Assembly (NCBI RefSeq): GCF_963924675.1
Contig: NC_089227.1
Span: 49,284,080-49,348,079, forward strand
Length of the DNA stretch: 64,000 nucleotides
From: Phocoena phocoena
Lineage: Eukaryota > Chordata > Mammalia > Artiodactyla > Phocoenidae
Reading direction: 5' to 3'
Shown: positions 55,401 through 61,479 of the stretch, one piece after another
Layout of the letters: each line of letters begins with the position of its first letter
Position numbering within the stretch: the first letter of the stretch is position 1
Notes under the pieces: model-generated
Told to the model about the DNA's origin: nothing
The model's input: only the letters and a program-made list of their open reading frames with translations
Database searches by the model: none
Program-made: the position numbers and the translations under genes

Positions 55401-58400
55401 AATTCATTATGATGAGATTTAATTCCAAGGGCAACTTAGAAAATTAGGCTTAGCACCTATGGACTACTGAGAGCAAGGACAAAAATGGTGGACTTGCTCT
55501 TGAGAGGAAGAGTGCCTTTTCATCATCTTTTTGGCACCATGGCCCAGTGCCGGCAAGGGAGAAGACAGTGGAGTCCATGCACAACAAAGGAAGCAGCGGC
55601 AGTACCACCATCATCATTGCTGATTAGTATTATAAACTAATATGATTAAATAATGGCTAACACTTATTGAGTTTCCACCAAGTACTGGGCTAAGTGCTTC
55701 CATAAATTGTCTCACTGAATCTTCAAAACAATTCTATGAGGAAGTTTTGTCCCCATATGCCAGTTGAGGAGACCAGTATAATGATAATAAGGGAAGAAGT
55801 CAGTCCCCTAATTCAACAACTATTTTTTAAGAGTCTAAAGCATTACGACAGGCTGTTTTAAGATGTGGACCCTGACCCTCAGGACTTATGCTGTACCTGT
55901 GAAGATTAGATCACACATTAATAACTACAAACAAACTAATAGAGACATTCTCCCTCACTTGTACACAATGTGATCCTGGTGGCATTCAGAAAGGTGTTCT
56001 ACACAAACTAGGGTCAGTTCCACAGTACAACAGATCCTCATTTCCAAGGATTCTTTATTTGCAGATTTCCGTACTCGATACAATTTGTAATCCCAACATC
56101 AATACTTCATGACACTCCTTGGTCATTCACGGATATGTGCCATGTGGAGTGGCAAACACTTTTGAGTCACCCTACATACATGTTCCCAGCTAAGAGCAAG
56201 CAAGGCGACACTCTACCTTCTTATTTCAGCTCTCCTGCTGTAAGCAAGTGCCCTTTTCAAAGTCTATTTAGTGTCACATTCTTAAAATTTTTGTACATTT
56301 TGCTGGTGATTTCACTGTTCAGAATGCCCCCCAATCATAGTACTAAAGTGCTGTCTAGTGTTCCCAAGTGCGAGAAGACTGTAATATGCCTTAAGGTAAA
56401 AATACGTATGTTAGATAAGCTTCACTCAGGCATGAGTTACAGTGCTGTTGGTCATGTGTTCAATGTTAACGAATCAGCACTATATTAAATTAGGTGTCTT
56501 TAAGGAAAAACACACATAAAACAAGGCTGTGTATGGACCAGTTGGTGAAAATGTTGTGACCAGAGGCTTGCAGATACTTAATCCCATATTTTGCTCAAGA
56601 ACAACGGTTCTGTATTTGTTAATTCAGAGTTCGTGCTTACTTTATTGAACACAACTGCCAGAAATAATGAGAATCAAATGCTATGCGAGATTTAAATTAA
56701 CAAATCACCAGTGCAGAGGGATATACTATTTCAAAAATATTGGAATGACTTAATTCCTTTCAGTTCAGTCTACTTTATAGAGGCAAAATGTCACAAAGAA
56801 TCACTAAATTATAATTTTAAATATGGTTCTCTATGGAATAACTTCTACTTCATGATAAAACATGATAGTGGTATATTTTCATGACAATATTTTTAAAATT
56901 ATATCTTCACTTAATAACAAAAACAAACCAAAAATATGGAGACAAATTCAACAGATTTTTGTCAAACCCAAACAGTTTTCACTTCAACTTCATCAAATCT
57001 AAAATAAAAATTATACCTAGTCCCTCTGGAAATTAAATACTGTAAAAACGCCCTACAGGTAACTGTGAAGTAAGTATTTCCTCATTGTAAATATGGGGAA
57101 ACTGAGGGTCACAAAATCACAATAACTTGCCAAGATCCACACAGCTAATCAATAATAAAGGTCATATTCATTCATCTGCCTGCAAACCTTTCCATTAACT
57201 CACACTACTTCTAGTTTATACTGTTTTTTGAGCTGCTCAGAGTGCTGTTAAAACATTGTATTCCTAAATCCTCAAAATATCCCTGCCAGGTAATTAAACA
57301 AGACATTACCCTGTTTCACTTAAGGGGACATGGAACAAAATGACTTCCTTAGTTACCCAACAAGTGGCGTTGAGAAAAAAGTACAGATGATCTATTCCTT
57401 CATACATCTGTCTATCCAATAAATCATATAATTATGCAGTGAATAAACTATGCTCCTACTCAATTAGTAACCTGGTAAGAACATAAAGTAATCTAATAAC
57501 AACATAAAATAAACATAAAGGCAAAACTTATCATTCAAAAGGACAATGTCAATAAAGCATACTGGAAAGCCATTCATTACCTGTACAAGTAGTATTACAG
57601 GTGTCTAAGTATATAGGTAGGAAGGTGGGTGGTAAATGTATGAATAAATCTAATCAATTACCTTGCTCATTGGGTACAACACGCTCAATAAGAAAATCCC
57701 ACTAATGTTCCACAGTATGTTTTAAAAGTACCACATACCCCATTAGAAGCCAGGACGTCTTCTGTTTCTTCATCTTTGTGGTCAGCCTGAATTTCAAATG
57801 GATTCCCACCACTACAGTACTGCTCAAACAAGGTTACCATTTTTGAGGAAGTTGAGGATGGCTGCTTATTGGGTGAAACTGATGGGGAACGTGACTGTTC
57901 CATGAATTTAAATTCCTAGATGTTTTAAAAAAAAAAAAAAGGAGCCAGATCCCTTTTAGCCACAACAATAAAATTCAAGTACATAAACATATTCCATCAA
58001 TGCAGATGTAGTTAGTATAGAAAACAATCCTATTCTTTAGGTTATTCTTTTTTTTTTAGGTTATTCATTTTTAAATCTTGCAAGTTATCTGAAAGCACAA
58101 ACTTGGATATACATGTTCAAAGGTTTTCCTAAAGACAACTCAGTCGCTGATGTCACTTAAAACAGTGTTATCTGCATCAAGCTACTTTTGGCTTACTTTA
58201 TGGAACTCCACAGAAAATTTTTTTAAATAACTTCAATTTGAATAATAATTCTAAAAATTTTTACATAACAGCAAAAGTCCTAGTACAGTACAGTTTTAAT
58301 AAAGTCATTCATAAAAACTAATTGTTAAGTCAAATAGCTTGCACCATTTGAGATACTCTATGTGAATACACTGAAATCCAAGCATAAAAGATATACCTTT

Positions 58401-60730
58401 CTTTGTTATGTCTATAAACTTTTATTTATTTTTCTTCATATACCAAGAAGCTGACAACAAAAATACATGCTGAGGTCAGATGATACATCTTCTAGTCCTA
58501 GCTTGACTTTAATCCATTATATTCCATTAACTTCCTATATAATATTGGGAATGTCCCCTGATTCCCTATGCCTCCATTTCCTCATCTGTAAAATGAAAGG
58601 GTCGATCTAGATCAAAGAATCACAAATACCAAAACTAGAGAGTTATAGCACCCAGTCCAAATCACACTCTTCTCAGATGAGGAAACTGAGGCAGTCCAGA
58701 AGGATTCAGGTCCAAGTTCAAGATTATACAGCTAATTAGAGGAAGAGATGGAATAATGGCTAAAGTTCTTTAGAATTACAAAACTCTTGATTTAATGATT
58801 TTTAACAAAAATTTAGTACACATTTTTCTTATACATTTTAATCATTTTAATATTATTCCCCAATTTAAAATTTTTCATATTCAGAGATAATCTTCTTTAA
58901 AATTACATTGGTTTACTAAGTTTCAAATGATGTGTTTAGTTTCTTTTTAAATTGCAGCTATACATTAAATCAGATCCACAATAATGCTTAAAAATCAGGC
59001 CATTATGGGCTTCCCTGGTGGCACAGTGGTTGAGAGTCCGCCTGCTGATGCAGGGGACACGGGTTTGTGCCCTGGTCCGGAAGATCCCACATGCCACGGA
59101 GAGGCTGGGCCCGTGAGCCATGGCCACTGAGCCTGCGCGTCCGGAGCCTGTGCTCCGCAACGGGAGAGGCCACAACAGTGAGAGGCCCGCGTACCGCAAA
59201 AAAAAAAAAAAAATCAGGCCATTATTTTTAAAATTCTAAACAAGGGGTGACTATAAATTAATAAGACAAAAAATTTTTAAAACAAAATCTACAGGAATAC
59301 ATGTGTCAAATGAATACTATCTCAGCTGTAAATAGCTTTCAATGTAATTACTTTTTTCTCCCATTGTGGTTACAACATGAGATCTACCATTAAAAAAACT
59401 TTTAAGTGCACAGTATAGTATTGTTAACTACAGGCAAAATGTTGTATATCATAGATCTCTAGAACTTACTCATCTTACATAACTGAAACTTCAAGGTAAC
59501 CACTTTAAAGGATATAATGCTCACTTGGATGGAAATGTTTCAACATACCTTGTAAAAAAGTTGTTTTCTAATTACAGCAAGTTTATATACACGTGTACCC
59601 CCCCCCACACACACACACAAATTGATGGTTAACTACAAATTCAAATAAAAGTATTTAAATAGAGATTCTAAAATCTATGCTGGAATTCTAAATAATGTTA
59701 AGGAATCATCTTAATTTAATAACTCTAAATAATGTTAAAATTAATGTTAACTTGATTGTCTTTAAAGCATTTATTAATCAACATGTTTCAGTATATTTAA
59801 TATTTCCACATTAGGAAAGCAATATGATAAACCTGGATGAGAAGTAAGCTATTATACAATATGAGCATAAACACTGTCCCTTTAAAAAACCTTTTAATCA
59901 TGTATTCTTTACATTTATCCAGGAATAAGAAAATTCTTTCTAGAAAGCCATTTCTTCTAAAGGCAAAAACTACACACTCAACTTTCTAAACAGGGATCTA
60001 AATTTATATACTGTATTCTGATATTTGATATTTGTCAGATAGGACATGGTCTACCACACAAGAAATATTTATCTATAATATGTTTCAACCAAGAGAAAAA
60101 AAAATAAAGATATTTTCACATATTACATTATAGGATTCAAGGAATCAATTAACTAATAAAACTTAGTTATGTTTTTTTTATAAGTGCCTCTTTTATCTCT
60201 GAGGCATTTTCTCATTACAGACAAATTTATGAGTTGCAGCATAAATTCAGAACCTATTAGACCCTTTAAGAAATGACAAATATTCTGCAAATATAAGCAT
60301 TTTCATTAAAGACCATCAAAATATAACTGATTTTTCTGCAAAATTTAAATGAAGCAGTAGACCCTCTTCTGAAATCTAAAGAAAACAAATTATTTTAATT
60401 GTGACTCTTTTGAGGCAAAGGAGTTTTCCTCAAGTGTATAAAATGAATTTGTAAAAAGAGACAGATTTTGACATCCATTAAAGTATCACCGTGTAAAAGA
60501 GGCTTATTATTAATCACTTTTAAGGAAAAACGGAAAGGCACTATTTCTTAATTTAATTATTTTATAAATGTTTCCATATATATGGTTTGCTTTTAAAGAT
60601 GACTACATAAAAGACTGATTTATTTGCTCTTAAACTTACATGAAGCTGCAAGATGCTGAAATTTGACTTAACAGGACAAAGTTCCCAGGTCTCATTTTCT
60701 AGAAACATTCTCAGTTCATCAAGCCGTGTT
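16287..60730 (-). CDS. VPS50: VPS50 (syndetin) partial CDS, C-terminal 510 codons in 12 exons
   Basis: VPS50 is the specific subunit of the EARP complex (with VPS51, VPS52 and VPS53), which tethers vesicles at recycling endosomes. In neurons and endocrine cells it also serves dense-core vesicle cargo sorting. I recognised it from exon translations such as [35 protein letters not shown] and [18 protein letters not shown]. The exons on the minus strand are 60640-60730, 57739-57915, 54811-54929, 50857-50963, 40914-41035, 32831-32911, 26911-27059, 25772-25868, 24584-24742, 20960-21081, 18916-19105 and 16287-16406. They sum to 1534 nt: one nucleotide of a split codon, 510 codons and the stop. All phases agree, with no frameshift or premature stop, so the gene looks intact. 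The N-terminal Vps54_N-like half lies upstream, beyond the window. The C-terminal domain (DUF2451) should cover about the last 235 residues. Identity rests on my memory of the family, not on an alignment. Confidence 0.95.
16937..17158. mobile_element. Tigger-type MITE in the last VPS50 intron
   Basis: The ends 'cagttgacccttgaacaatg' and 'gttgttcaagggtcaac' form inverted terminal repeats, and TA precedes the left end. The short length means most of the original transposon is deleted. The Tigger subgroup is not certain. Confidence 0.7.
18916..19105 (-). CDS. VPS50: VPS50 penultimate coding exon
   Basis: This 190-nt exon completes the Gly codon and encodes [20 protein letters not shown] and onward to [13 protein letters not shown] (63 residues). 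The acceptor is GTCTTAG|A and the donor AGG|GTGAGA. An apparent ORF that runs on into both introns is an artefact of readthrough. Confidence 0.95.
19230..19440 (+). repeat. MIR SINE
   Basis: 'tcagaaggactgggttgtg' and 'cctcagtttcctcatttgca' are diverged MIR sense core. The repeat lies just upstream of the penultimate VPS50 exon. Confidence 0.65.
19862..20330 (-). other. Poly(T)-headed segment, possible retrocopied 3' UTR
   Basis: A run of T at 19864-19878 is followed by non-LINE, non-SINE sequence that looks unique. In antisense this resembles a transcript 3' end with a poly(A) tail. No AATAAA stands at the usual distance and I found no target duplication, so this is only a possibility. It contains a short telomere-like CCCTAA stretch at 20011-20026. 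Confidence 0.3.
20011..20026. repeat. Short interstitial telomere-like repeat
   Basis: aaccctaaccctaacc, 2.7 perfect CCCTAA units. Probably chance or a double-strand-break repair scar. Confidence 0.6.
20400..20650 (+). repeat. MIR SINE
   Basis: 'gacaagttacttaacctctt' is the conserved MIR core in sense orientation, with diverged flanks. Confidence 0.65.
20960..21081 (-). CDS. VPS50: VPS50 coding exon
   Basis: This 122-nt exon has 40 codons, [20 protein letters not shown] then [20 protein letters not shown], and the first two bases of a Gly codon. The acceptor is GTCTTAG|GAA and the donor GAAGG|GTAAGT. It is the receiving exon of the GC-AG intron. Confidence 0.95.
21082..22479. other. VPS50 intron, nothing recognised
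   Basis: AT-rich intron sequence in the GC-AG intron. No repeat family, RNA gene or exon was recognised. Confidence 0.4.
22491..22826 (-). mobile_element. CHR-type tRNA-derived SINE
   Basis: A 336-bp element with its tRNA-like head at the right ('ccaccagggaagtccc' reversed) and a T-rich A-tail complement plus TTTA repeats at the left. The body has 'gtagttgtggcgcatgggct' modules. The flanks cataaaagttt (22480-22490) and catgaaagttt (22827-22837) form a near-perfect 11-bp target duplication. Confidence 0.9.
23757..23940 (-). mobile_element. CHR-type SINE lacking its A tail
   Basis: A 184-bp SINE of the compact cetacean type. The perfect 14-bp target duplication taatgtatctcttt flanks it (23743-23756 and 23941-23954). 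The 3' end stops at ...GAGGCCCG, missing the usual 'cgtaccgc' and poly(A) that other copies here carry. ORFs across it are SINE-derived and not genes. Confidence 0.9.
24584..24742 (-). CDS. VPS50: VPS50 coding exon with GC donor
   Basis: This is a 159-nt exon of 53 whole codons, [20 protein letters not shown] through [13 protein letters not shown]. The acceptor is TTTCAG|ACC. The frame-preserving donor is AAG|GCAAGT (intron bases 24583-24578 on the minus strand), a GC donor with otherwise strong consensus. The nearest GT lies 4 nt further in (GTATTC). Using it would shift the frame so that a TGA is reached almost at once in the next exon. Confidence 0.94.
25000..25650 (+). repeat. L2 LINE 3' end
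   Basis: The wording 'tcttccagtagcttcccagt', 'ttctcttactagactaaaag' and 'ctcaataagtatttattta' with a final GAATGAATAAA-like end is typical of L2 3' regions in sense orientation. It lies upstream of the 24584-24742 exon. Confidence 0.7.
25772..25868 (-). CDS. VPS50: VPS50 coding exon
   Basis: This 97-nt exon completes the split Leu codon and encodes [20 protein letters not shown] then [12 protein letters not shown]. The acceptor is CTTTAG|GG and the donor CAG|GTCAGA. It lies in the predicted helical C-terminal domain. Extension of the frame past the donor is intronic. Confidence 0.94.
26911..27059 (-). CDS. VPS50: VPS50 coding exon
   Basis: This 149-nt exon encodes 49 residues, [19 protein letters not shown] and onward through [20 protein letters not shown] to ATES, plus two bases of a Leu codon. 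The acceptor is TTTTCAG|GAA and the donor CCTT|GTAAGT. The C-terminal conserved domain of syndetin probably begins around here (inference from the family's usual domain length). Confidence 0.94.
28179..28363 (-). mobile_element. CHR-1-like SINE
   Basis: This older-looking, 185-bp SINE has 'ttatttatttatttggctg' at the tail side and 'ccaccagggaagtcc' at the head. The flanks ggctatttaat (28168-28178 and 28364-28374) are an 11-bp target duplication. It lies in the intron after the exon at 32831. Confidence 0.85.
28380..29540 (+). repeat. L2 LINE fragments
   Basis: C/T-rich text such as 'gatctttctaaaatggagat' and 'ctctcctacctcattgtgag' matches the L2 3' half in sense direction. There appear to be two fragments, with an internal boundary near 29030. 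The ORFs here are not genes. Confidence 0.6.
29541..31446. other. VPS50 intron, no gene recognised
   Basis: AT-rich intronic sequence. An A/AAAG-rich tract lies at 31213-31251 and the sequence near 31355-31435 resembles an old L2/MIR-like repeat. Nothing else could be assigned. Confidence 0.4.
31457..31661 (+). mobile_element. Young-looking CHR-type SINE
   Basis: An intact copy: head 'ggcttcccttgtggcgcag', B-box-like 'gggttcgtgccc', body and a long A tail. A 10-bp target duplication atgtgctggg occurs at 31447-31456 and 31662-31671. ORFs on both strands across it come from the SINE itself. Confidence 0.92.
31740..32010 (+). repeat. L2 LINE 3' end
   Basis: 'aattacctcttttgttcact' and 'caatgcctggcatataataa' are L2 3'-terminal motifs, ending with an 'aagaatgaatga' tail. 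Confidence 0.65.
32300..32760 (+). repeat. Diverged L2-like LINE fragment
   Basis: 'caaggcccttgctcagcctc' and 'ttcaaagtctagcataagtc' resemble L2. The repeat ends 70 bp before the downstream edge of the exon at 32831. Confidence 0.55.
32831..32911 (-). CDS. VPS50: VPS50 coding exon
   Basis: This is an 81-nt exon of 27 whole codons, [20 protein letters not shown] followed by QESLIDL. The acceptor is TTTTTCAG|TTG and the donor CTG|GTAAGT. It is phase 0 at both ends and therefore skippable without a frameshift. Confidence 0.95.
33643..33819 (+). mobile_element. CHR-type SINE with internal deletion
   Basis: The head, B box and 3' end are present, but the segment after 'cacatgccgc' that reads 'ggagcggctgggcccgtgag' in sister copies is missing, a deletion of about 30 bp. 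The perfect 12-bp target duplication agataccacaga lies at 33631-33642 and 33820-33831. Confidence 0.9.
34243..35091 (-). mobile_element. 5'-truncated L1 3' end inserted in an older L1
   Basis: Antisense L1 with about 0.85 kb of the 3' end ('ttacaatggtgtgttagttt', 'ccctctaggtggtcacaa', 'tgctcagtagtgggattgct'). The 17-bp direct repeat caactctcaccactttt occurs at 34226-34242 and 35092-35108, an unusually long and perfect target duplication. The reading frame of ORF2's C-terminus is partly visible. Confidence 0.9.
35134..38165 (-). mobile_element. Ancient L1 (L1M-type), antisense, split by a SINE
   Basis: A T-rich stretch that reads on the minus strand as an old L1. It includes a decayed endonuclease-region motif (ATGACAACTGGAGATTTTAA, GDFN-like), an internal 5' region and a poly(T) at the left edge. 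It is interrupted at 37648-37974 by a CHR SINE. The extent past 37975 is uncertain. Confidence 0.6.
37648..37974 (-). mobile_element. CHR-type SINE
   Basis: A 327-bp antisense copy with a TTTA-rich tail at the left and head 'gccaccagggaagccc' at the right. A short gaattt repeat flanks it (37642-37647 and 37975-37980). Confidence 0.85.
38299..38800 (+). mobile_element. Extended 502-bp CHR-1-like SINE with internal duplication
   Basis: The head 'aggacttccctggtggtgca' and B box 'gggttcaagccc' are followed by many 'gccacaactactgagcc'-like modules and an AAATAAATAAATAAA tail. 'tagagcccat' modules recur at 38491 and 38650, so a segment of about 159 bp is duplicated. The perfect 18-bp target duplication aagaaataattaggatat lies at 38281-38298 and 38801-38818. 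Confidence 0.92.
39559..39594 (-). CDS. VPS50: Candidate 36-nt alternative cassette exon of VPS50
   Basis: Between two constitutive phase-0 exons lies a 36-nt open segment encoding [12 protein letters not shown]. It is preceded by GTTTACAG and followed by the near-consensus donor CAG|GTAGGT. A plausible branch-site-like CTGAT lies about 30 nt upstream. Inclusion adds 12 residues without disturbing the frame; skipping joins ...GRNDS to LESTGLG.... The translation is Asp/Glu/Ser-rich, like other VPS50 linkers. I cannot confirm expression from sequence alone. The alternative is a chance pair of splice sites. Confidence 0.65.
39715..39940. mobile_element. hAT-Charlie-type MITE remnant
   Basis: 'gtcatgtgtggctatttat', 'tcacgtttcaagtgctcaa' and 'ggctaccatattggacag' belong to a common mammalian hAT non-autonomous family. 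I am not certain of its family name. It lies 120 bp upstream (in gene direction) of the candidate cassette exon. Confidence 0.65.
40914..41035 (-). CDS. VPS50: VPS50 coding exon
   Basis: This 122-nt exon completes the split Gly codon (G|GT) and encodes 40 residues from [16 protein letters not shown] to YTFFGRNDS. The acceptor is TTTTCAG|GT and the donor TCA|GTAAGT. It ends exactly in phase 0, which permits an in-frame cassette exon before the next constitutive exon. The introns on both sides are large (about 9.8 and 8.0 kb) and repeat-rich. Confidence 0.95.
41135..41280. mobile_element. hAT-type MITE remnant, same family as 39715
   Basis: 'cctcaagtactcaacagtaa' and 'ggctactgtactggacagca' repeat the motif of the element at 39715-39940. 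It begins about 100 bp upstream of the exon at 40914-41035. Confidence 0.6.
41281..43086. other. VPS50 intron, no gene recognised
   Basis: AT-rich intronic DNA. Around 42700-42780 there is a common old repeat motif ('cattcaacaaacactctttg'). No exon or RNA gene was recognised. Confidence 0.4.
43087..43339. mobile_element. hAT-type MITE with clear terminal repeats
   Basis: A 253-bp element starts caggggttggcaaac and ends gtttcccaacccctg, near-perfect inverted repeats. The internal 'ccaataaaacgttatttaca' is typical of this abundant hAT family. The flanking sequences ttctagag and tactagat are compatible with a decayed 8-bp target duplication. Confidence 0.8.
43567..44376 (+). mobile_element. Tigger-type DNA transposon with partial transposase
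   Basis: The right end 'taaggggggactactg' and left end 'ctgtagccccccc' are inverted repeats, with TA on both sides (43565-43566 and 44377-44378). It keeps the N-terminal transposase region (see 43838-44098), but the central and C-terminal parts are deleted. It belongs to the Tigger/pogo group. Subfamily not assigned. Confidence 0.8.
43838..44098 (+). pseudogene. Tigger transposase N-terminal fragment (86 codons)
   Basis: The frame opens [20 protein letters not shown] and continues with a helix-turn-helix of the CENP-B/pogo type ([20 protein letters not shown], then [20 protein letters not shown]). Full Tigger transposases are about 500 residues, so the DDE catalytic domain and CENP-B C-terminal parts are absent. 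It is a transposon relic, not a host gene. Confidence 0.8.
44640..45495 (+). mobile_element. Ancient L1/HAL1-type remnant
   Basis: A-rich sense text ('attcacctacaataaaatga', 'ggcaattctatagccaacta', 'gaaagagcagaataaagaca') resembles the ORF1-proximal part of old L1M/HAL1 elements. Frames are broken. The ORF of 94 codons at 45067 belongs to it. Confidence 0.55.
45960..46135 (+). repeat. MIR SINE
   Basis: 'tctgccacttaccagctgtg' and 'gcaagttatttatttctgag' are MIR sense core, moderately diverged. Confidence 0.8.
46295..46721 (+). mobile_element. 5'-truncated L1 3' end
   Basis: About 427 bp of L1 3' UTR ('cagcaacatggatggaccta', 'tacagcacagggaactatat', 'atcaactgtacttcaatta') with a TATG/TA microsatellite inside (about 46602-46655). 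The flanks ctctcatcct and ctctcaccct are a probable 10-bp target duplication. Confidence 0.85.
46735..50856. other. VPS50 intron, mostly unassigned
   Basis: Four kilobases of intron without a recognised exon. A short GT/AC microsatellite lies at about 46988-47006. The text at 48930-49330 looks like an old repeat whose family I cannot name. ORFs here lack recognisable domains. Confidence 0.4.
50857..50963 (-). CDS. VPS50: VPS50 coding exon
   Basis: This 107-nt exon starts with the third base of a split Ser codon, continues [18 protein letters not shown] and then [16 protein letters not shown], and ends with the first base of a Gly codon. The acceptor is ATTAAG|C, weaker in pyrimidines than its neighbours. 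The donor is GTTG|GTAAGT. The basic patch KSRKKS directly follows the acidic exon. Confidence 0.94.
51251..52456 (+). mobile_element. 5'-truncated L1 (C-terminal ORF2 and 3' UTR)
   Basis: A 1.2-kb sense L1. Broken ORF2 C-terminal text is visible at 51545-51922 ([20 protein letters not shown], then [15 protein letters not shown]) in an open run of 125 codons. The flanks aaaagaagctatgtcact and aaaagaagttatgtcact form an 18-bp target duplication with one mismatch (51233-51250 and 52457-52474). It lies 288 bp upstream of the 50857-50963 exon. Confidence 0.92.
52475..54011. other. VPS50 intron, nothing recognised
   Basis: Unassigned intronic sequence. Several short ORFs with no family features. 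Confidence 0.4.
54012..54672 (+). mobile_element. 5'-truncated L1 3' end, sense
   Basis: About 660 bp running from 'gtgcccagtagtgggattgc' through ORF2's last codons ([20 protein letters not shown] in the 54061 frame), a poly(A) tract at 54298-54318 and the 3' end 'atactccaataaagatgt' with an A tail. It lies just upstream, in gene direction, of the 54811-54929 exon's donor-side intron. Confidence 0.9.
54811..54929 (-). CDS. VPS50: VPS50 coding exon with acidic stretch
   Basis: This 119-nt exon encodes [19 protein letters not shown] followed by [20 protein letters not shown], plus the first two bases of a Ser codon. The acceptor is TTTTCAG|TAT and the donor AAAAG|GTATTT. The run of Asp, Glu and Ser has casein-kinase-2-like sites (S/T-x-x-D/E), so the segment is likely an unstructured acidic linker between the two halves of the protein. 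That role is inference. Confidence 0.95.
55640..55800 (-). repeat. MIR-type SINE
   Basis: 'taacacttattgagtttcca' and 'tctcactgaatcttcaaaac' resemble MIR antisense. Confidence 0.6.
56010..56700 (+). mobile_element. Tigger-type transposon remnant with helix-turn-helix coding fragment
   Basis: The frame at 56135-56488 ends [20 protein letters not shown] then FNVNESALY, an N-terminal pogo/CENP-B-type helix-turn-helix. Downstream text ('acacacataaaacaaggctg', 'ttgtgaccagaggcttgcag') is typical of Tigger-related elements. The ends are not clear. Confidence 0.6.
57045..57185 (-). repeat. MIR SINE
   Basis: 'ggggaaactgagggtcacaa' and 'aacttgccaagatccacaca' are the MIR core in antisense. Confidence 0.7.
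57739..57915 (-). CDS. VPS50: VPS50 coding exon with Ser/Pro-rich linker
   Basis: This is a 177-nt exon of 59 whole codons, [10 protein letters not shown] to VLASNG. The acceptor follows a long T tract and ends ATCTAG|GAA. The donor is GGG|GTATGT. The stretch [17 protein letters not shown] is low-complexity Ser/Pro/Lys and probably a flexible, phosphorylatable linker. It is followed by [18 protein letters not shown] and an acidic tail. The in-frame ATG inside the exon is internal and not a gene start. Confidence 0.95.
58500..58750. repeat. Two MIR fragments in opposite orientation
   Basis: 'ctccatttcctcatctgtaa' (sense core, about 58570-58590) is followed by 'agatgaggaaactgaggcag' (antisense core, about 58676-58695), giving a head-to-head pair. 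Confidence 0.7.
59007..59209 (+). mobile_element. Young-looking CHR-type SINE
   Basis: A complete 203-bp copy from 'gggcttccctggtggcac' to 'gaggcccgcgtaccgc' plus a pure A tail. The perfect 16-bp target duplication aaaatcaggccattat lies at 58991-59006 and 59210-59225. Confidence 0.95.
59226..60639. other. VPS50 intron, no gene recognised
   Basis: AT-rich intron with a C-run/CA microsatellite near 59598-59620. Nothing else was recognised. Confidence 0.4.
60640..60730 (-). CDS. VPS50: VPS50 coding exon (first in window)
   Basis: This 91-nt exon has the last base of a split codon followed by 30 codons, from TRLDELRM to SILQLH. The acceptor is a T-rich tract ending TTTTTAAG before 60730. The donor is CAT|GTAAGT. 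The exon includes [15 protein letters not shown], typical of VPS50. Reading through the donor gives a spurious longer ORF that should be ignored. The next upstream exon was not found before position 64000, where a large L1 occupies the intron. Confidence 0.93.
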
Positions 60731-61479
60731 CTTAAAAAAAGAAAATGAATACTCCAAAAAATAAGAAAAGTACACTGCACACAAGAATATAACAAAAACT
60801 ATTATAGAGTTATCATCATGATCATAATCAACTTTGAAAACCCATTCAGACCAACACAGTAAACACTTTTACATACTTGTTAATATCTTATCATCTGTAA
60901 GAGAAAACCCACAAATATTTACTAAACTCAGAATATTTTTACTATATTGCAAAAATAATGAATGCATAGGAAGTGATATTTTTCTTAAGGGACTAAACTA
61001 AAAGCTACTCACCAACTCATGTACTCAAGATATCCTTAGCTATTAGTGCCAAAAAAAAACCAAGAAATAATTTATAGGGTTTATAAAACCACAAATGCTA
61101 ATACATGTTTTATGCTAAAAAGCATAGATCTTAATCATTCTTACTAAGCCAAAAGATCAAGTTGATTATCACTATCTAAATATATTTTAGCTCAGGGCCT
61201 ATCTATCTCCACACAGCATTTACCAATTAAATTAGCAAGTATGGCACTTAAATTAGCAAGTAGTCACGTGTCATACTGATTTCTTCTTTCTTTAATGCTA
61301 TTGCTCTTACTGTCTCTCCTGAGTAATCAGTACATTATAGGAGCAATTCCAGAAAAACAAATACTTCCTTCCTGTTAACCCAGGAAACAAAGGGTCAGGG
61401 TCTGCCCTATTCTTCCTTCTTCCTGCAACAAGCCTCATTGTTGTTTCCAAAATCAAGCTAAAAACAAAATCTAGATTTT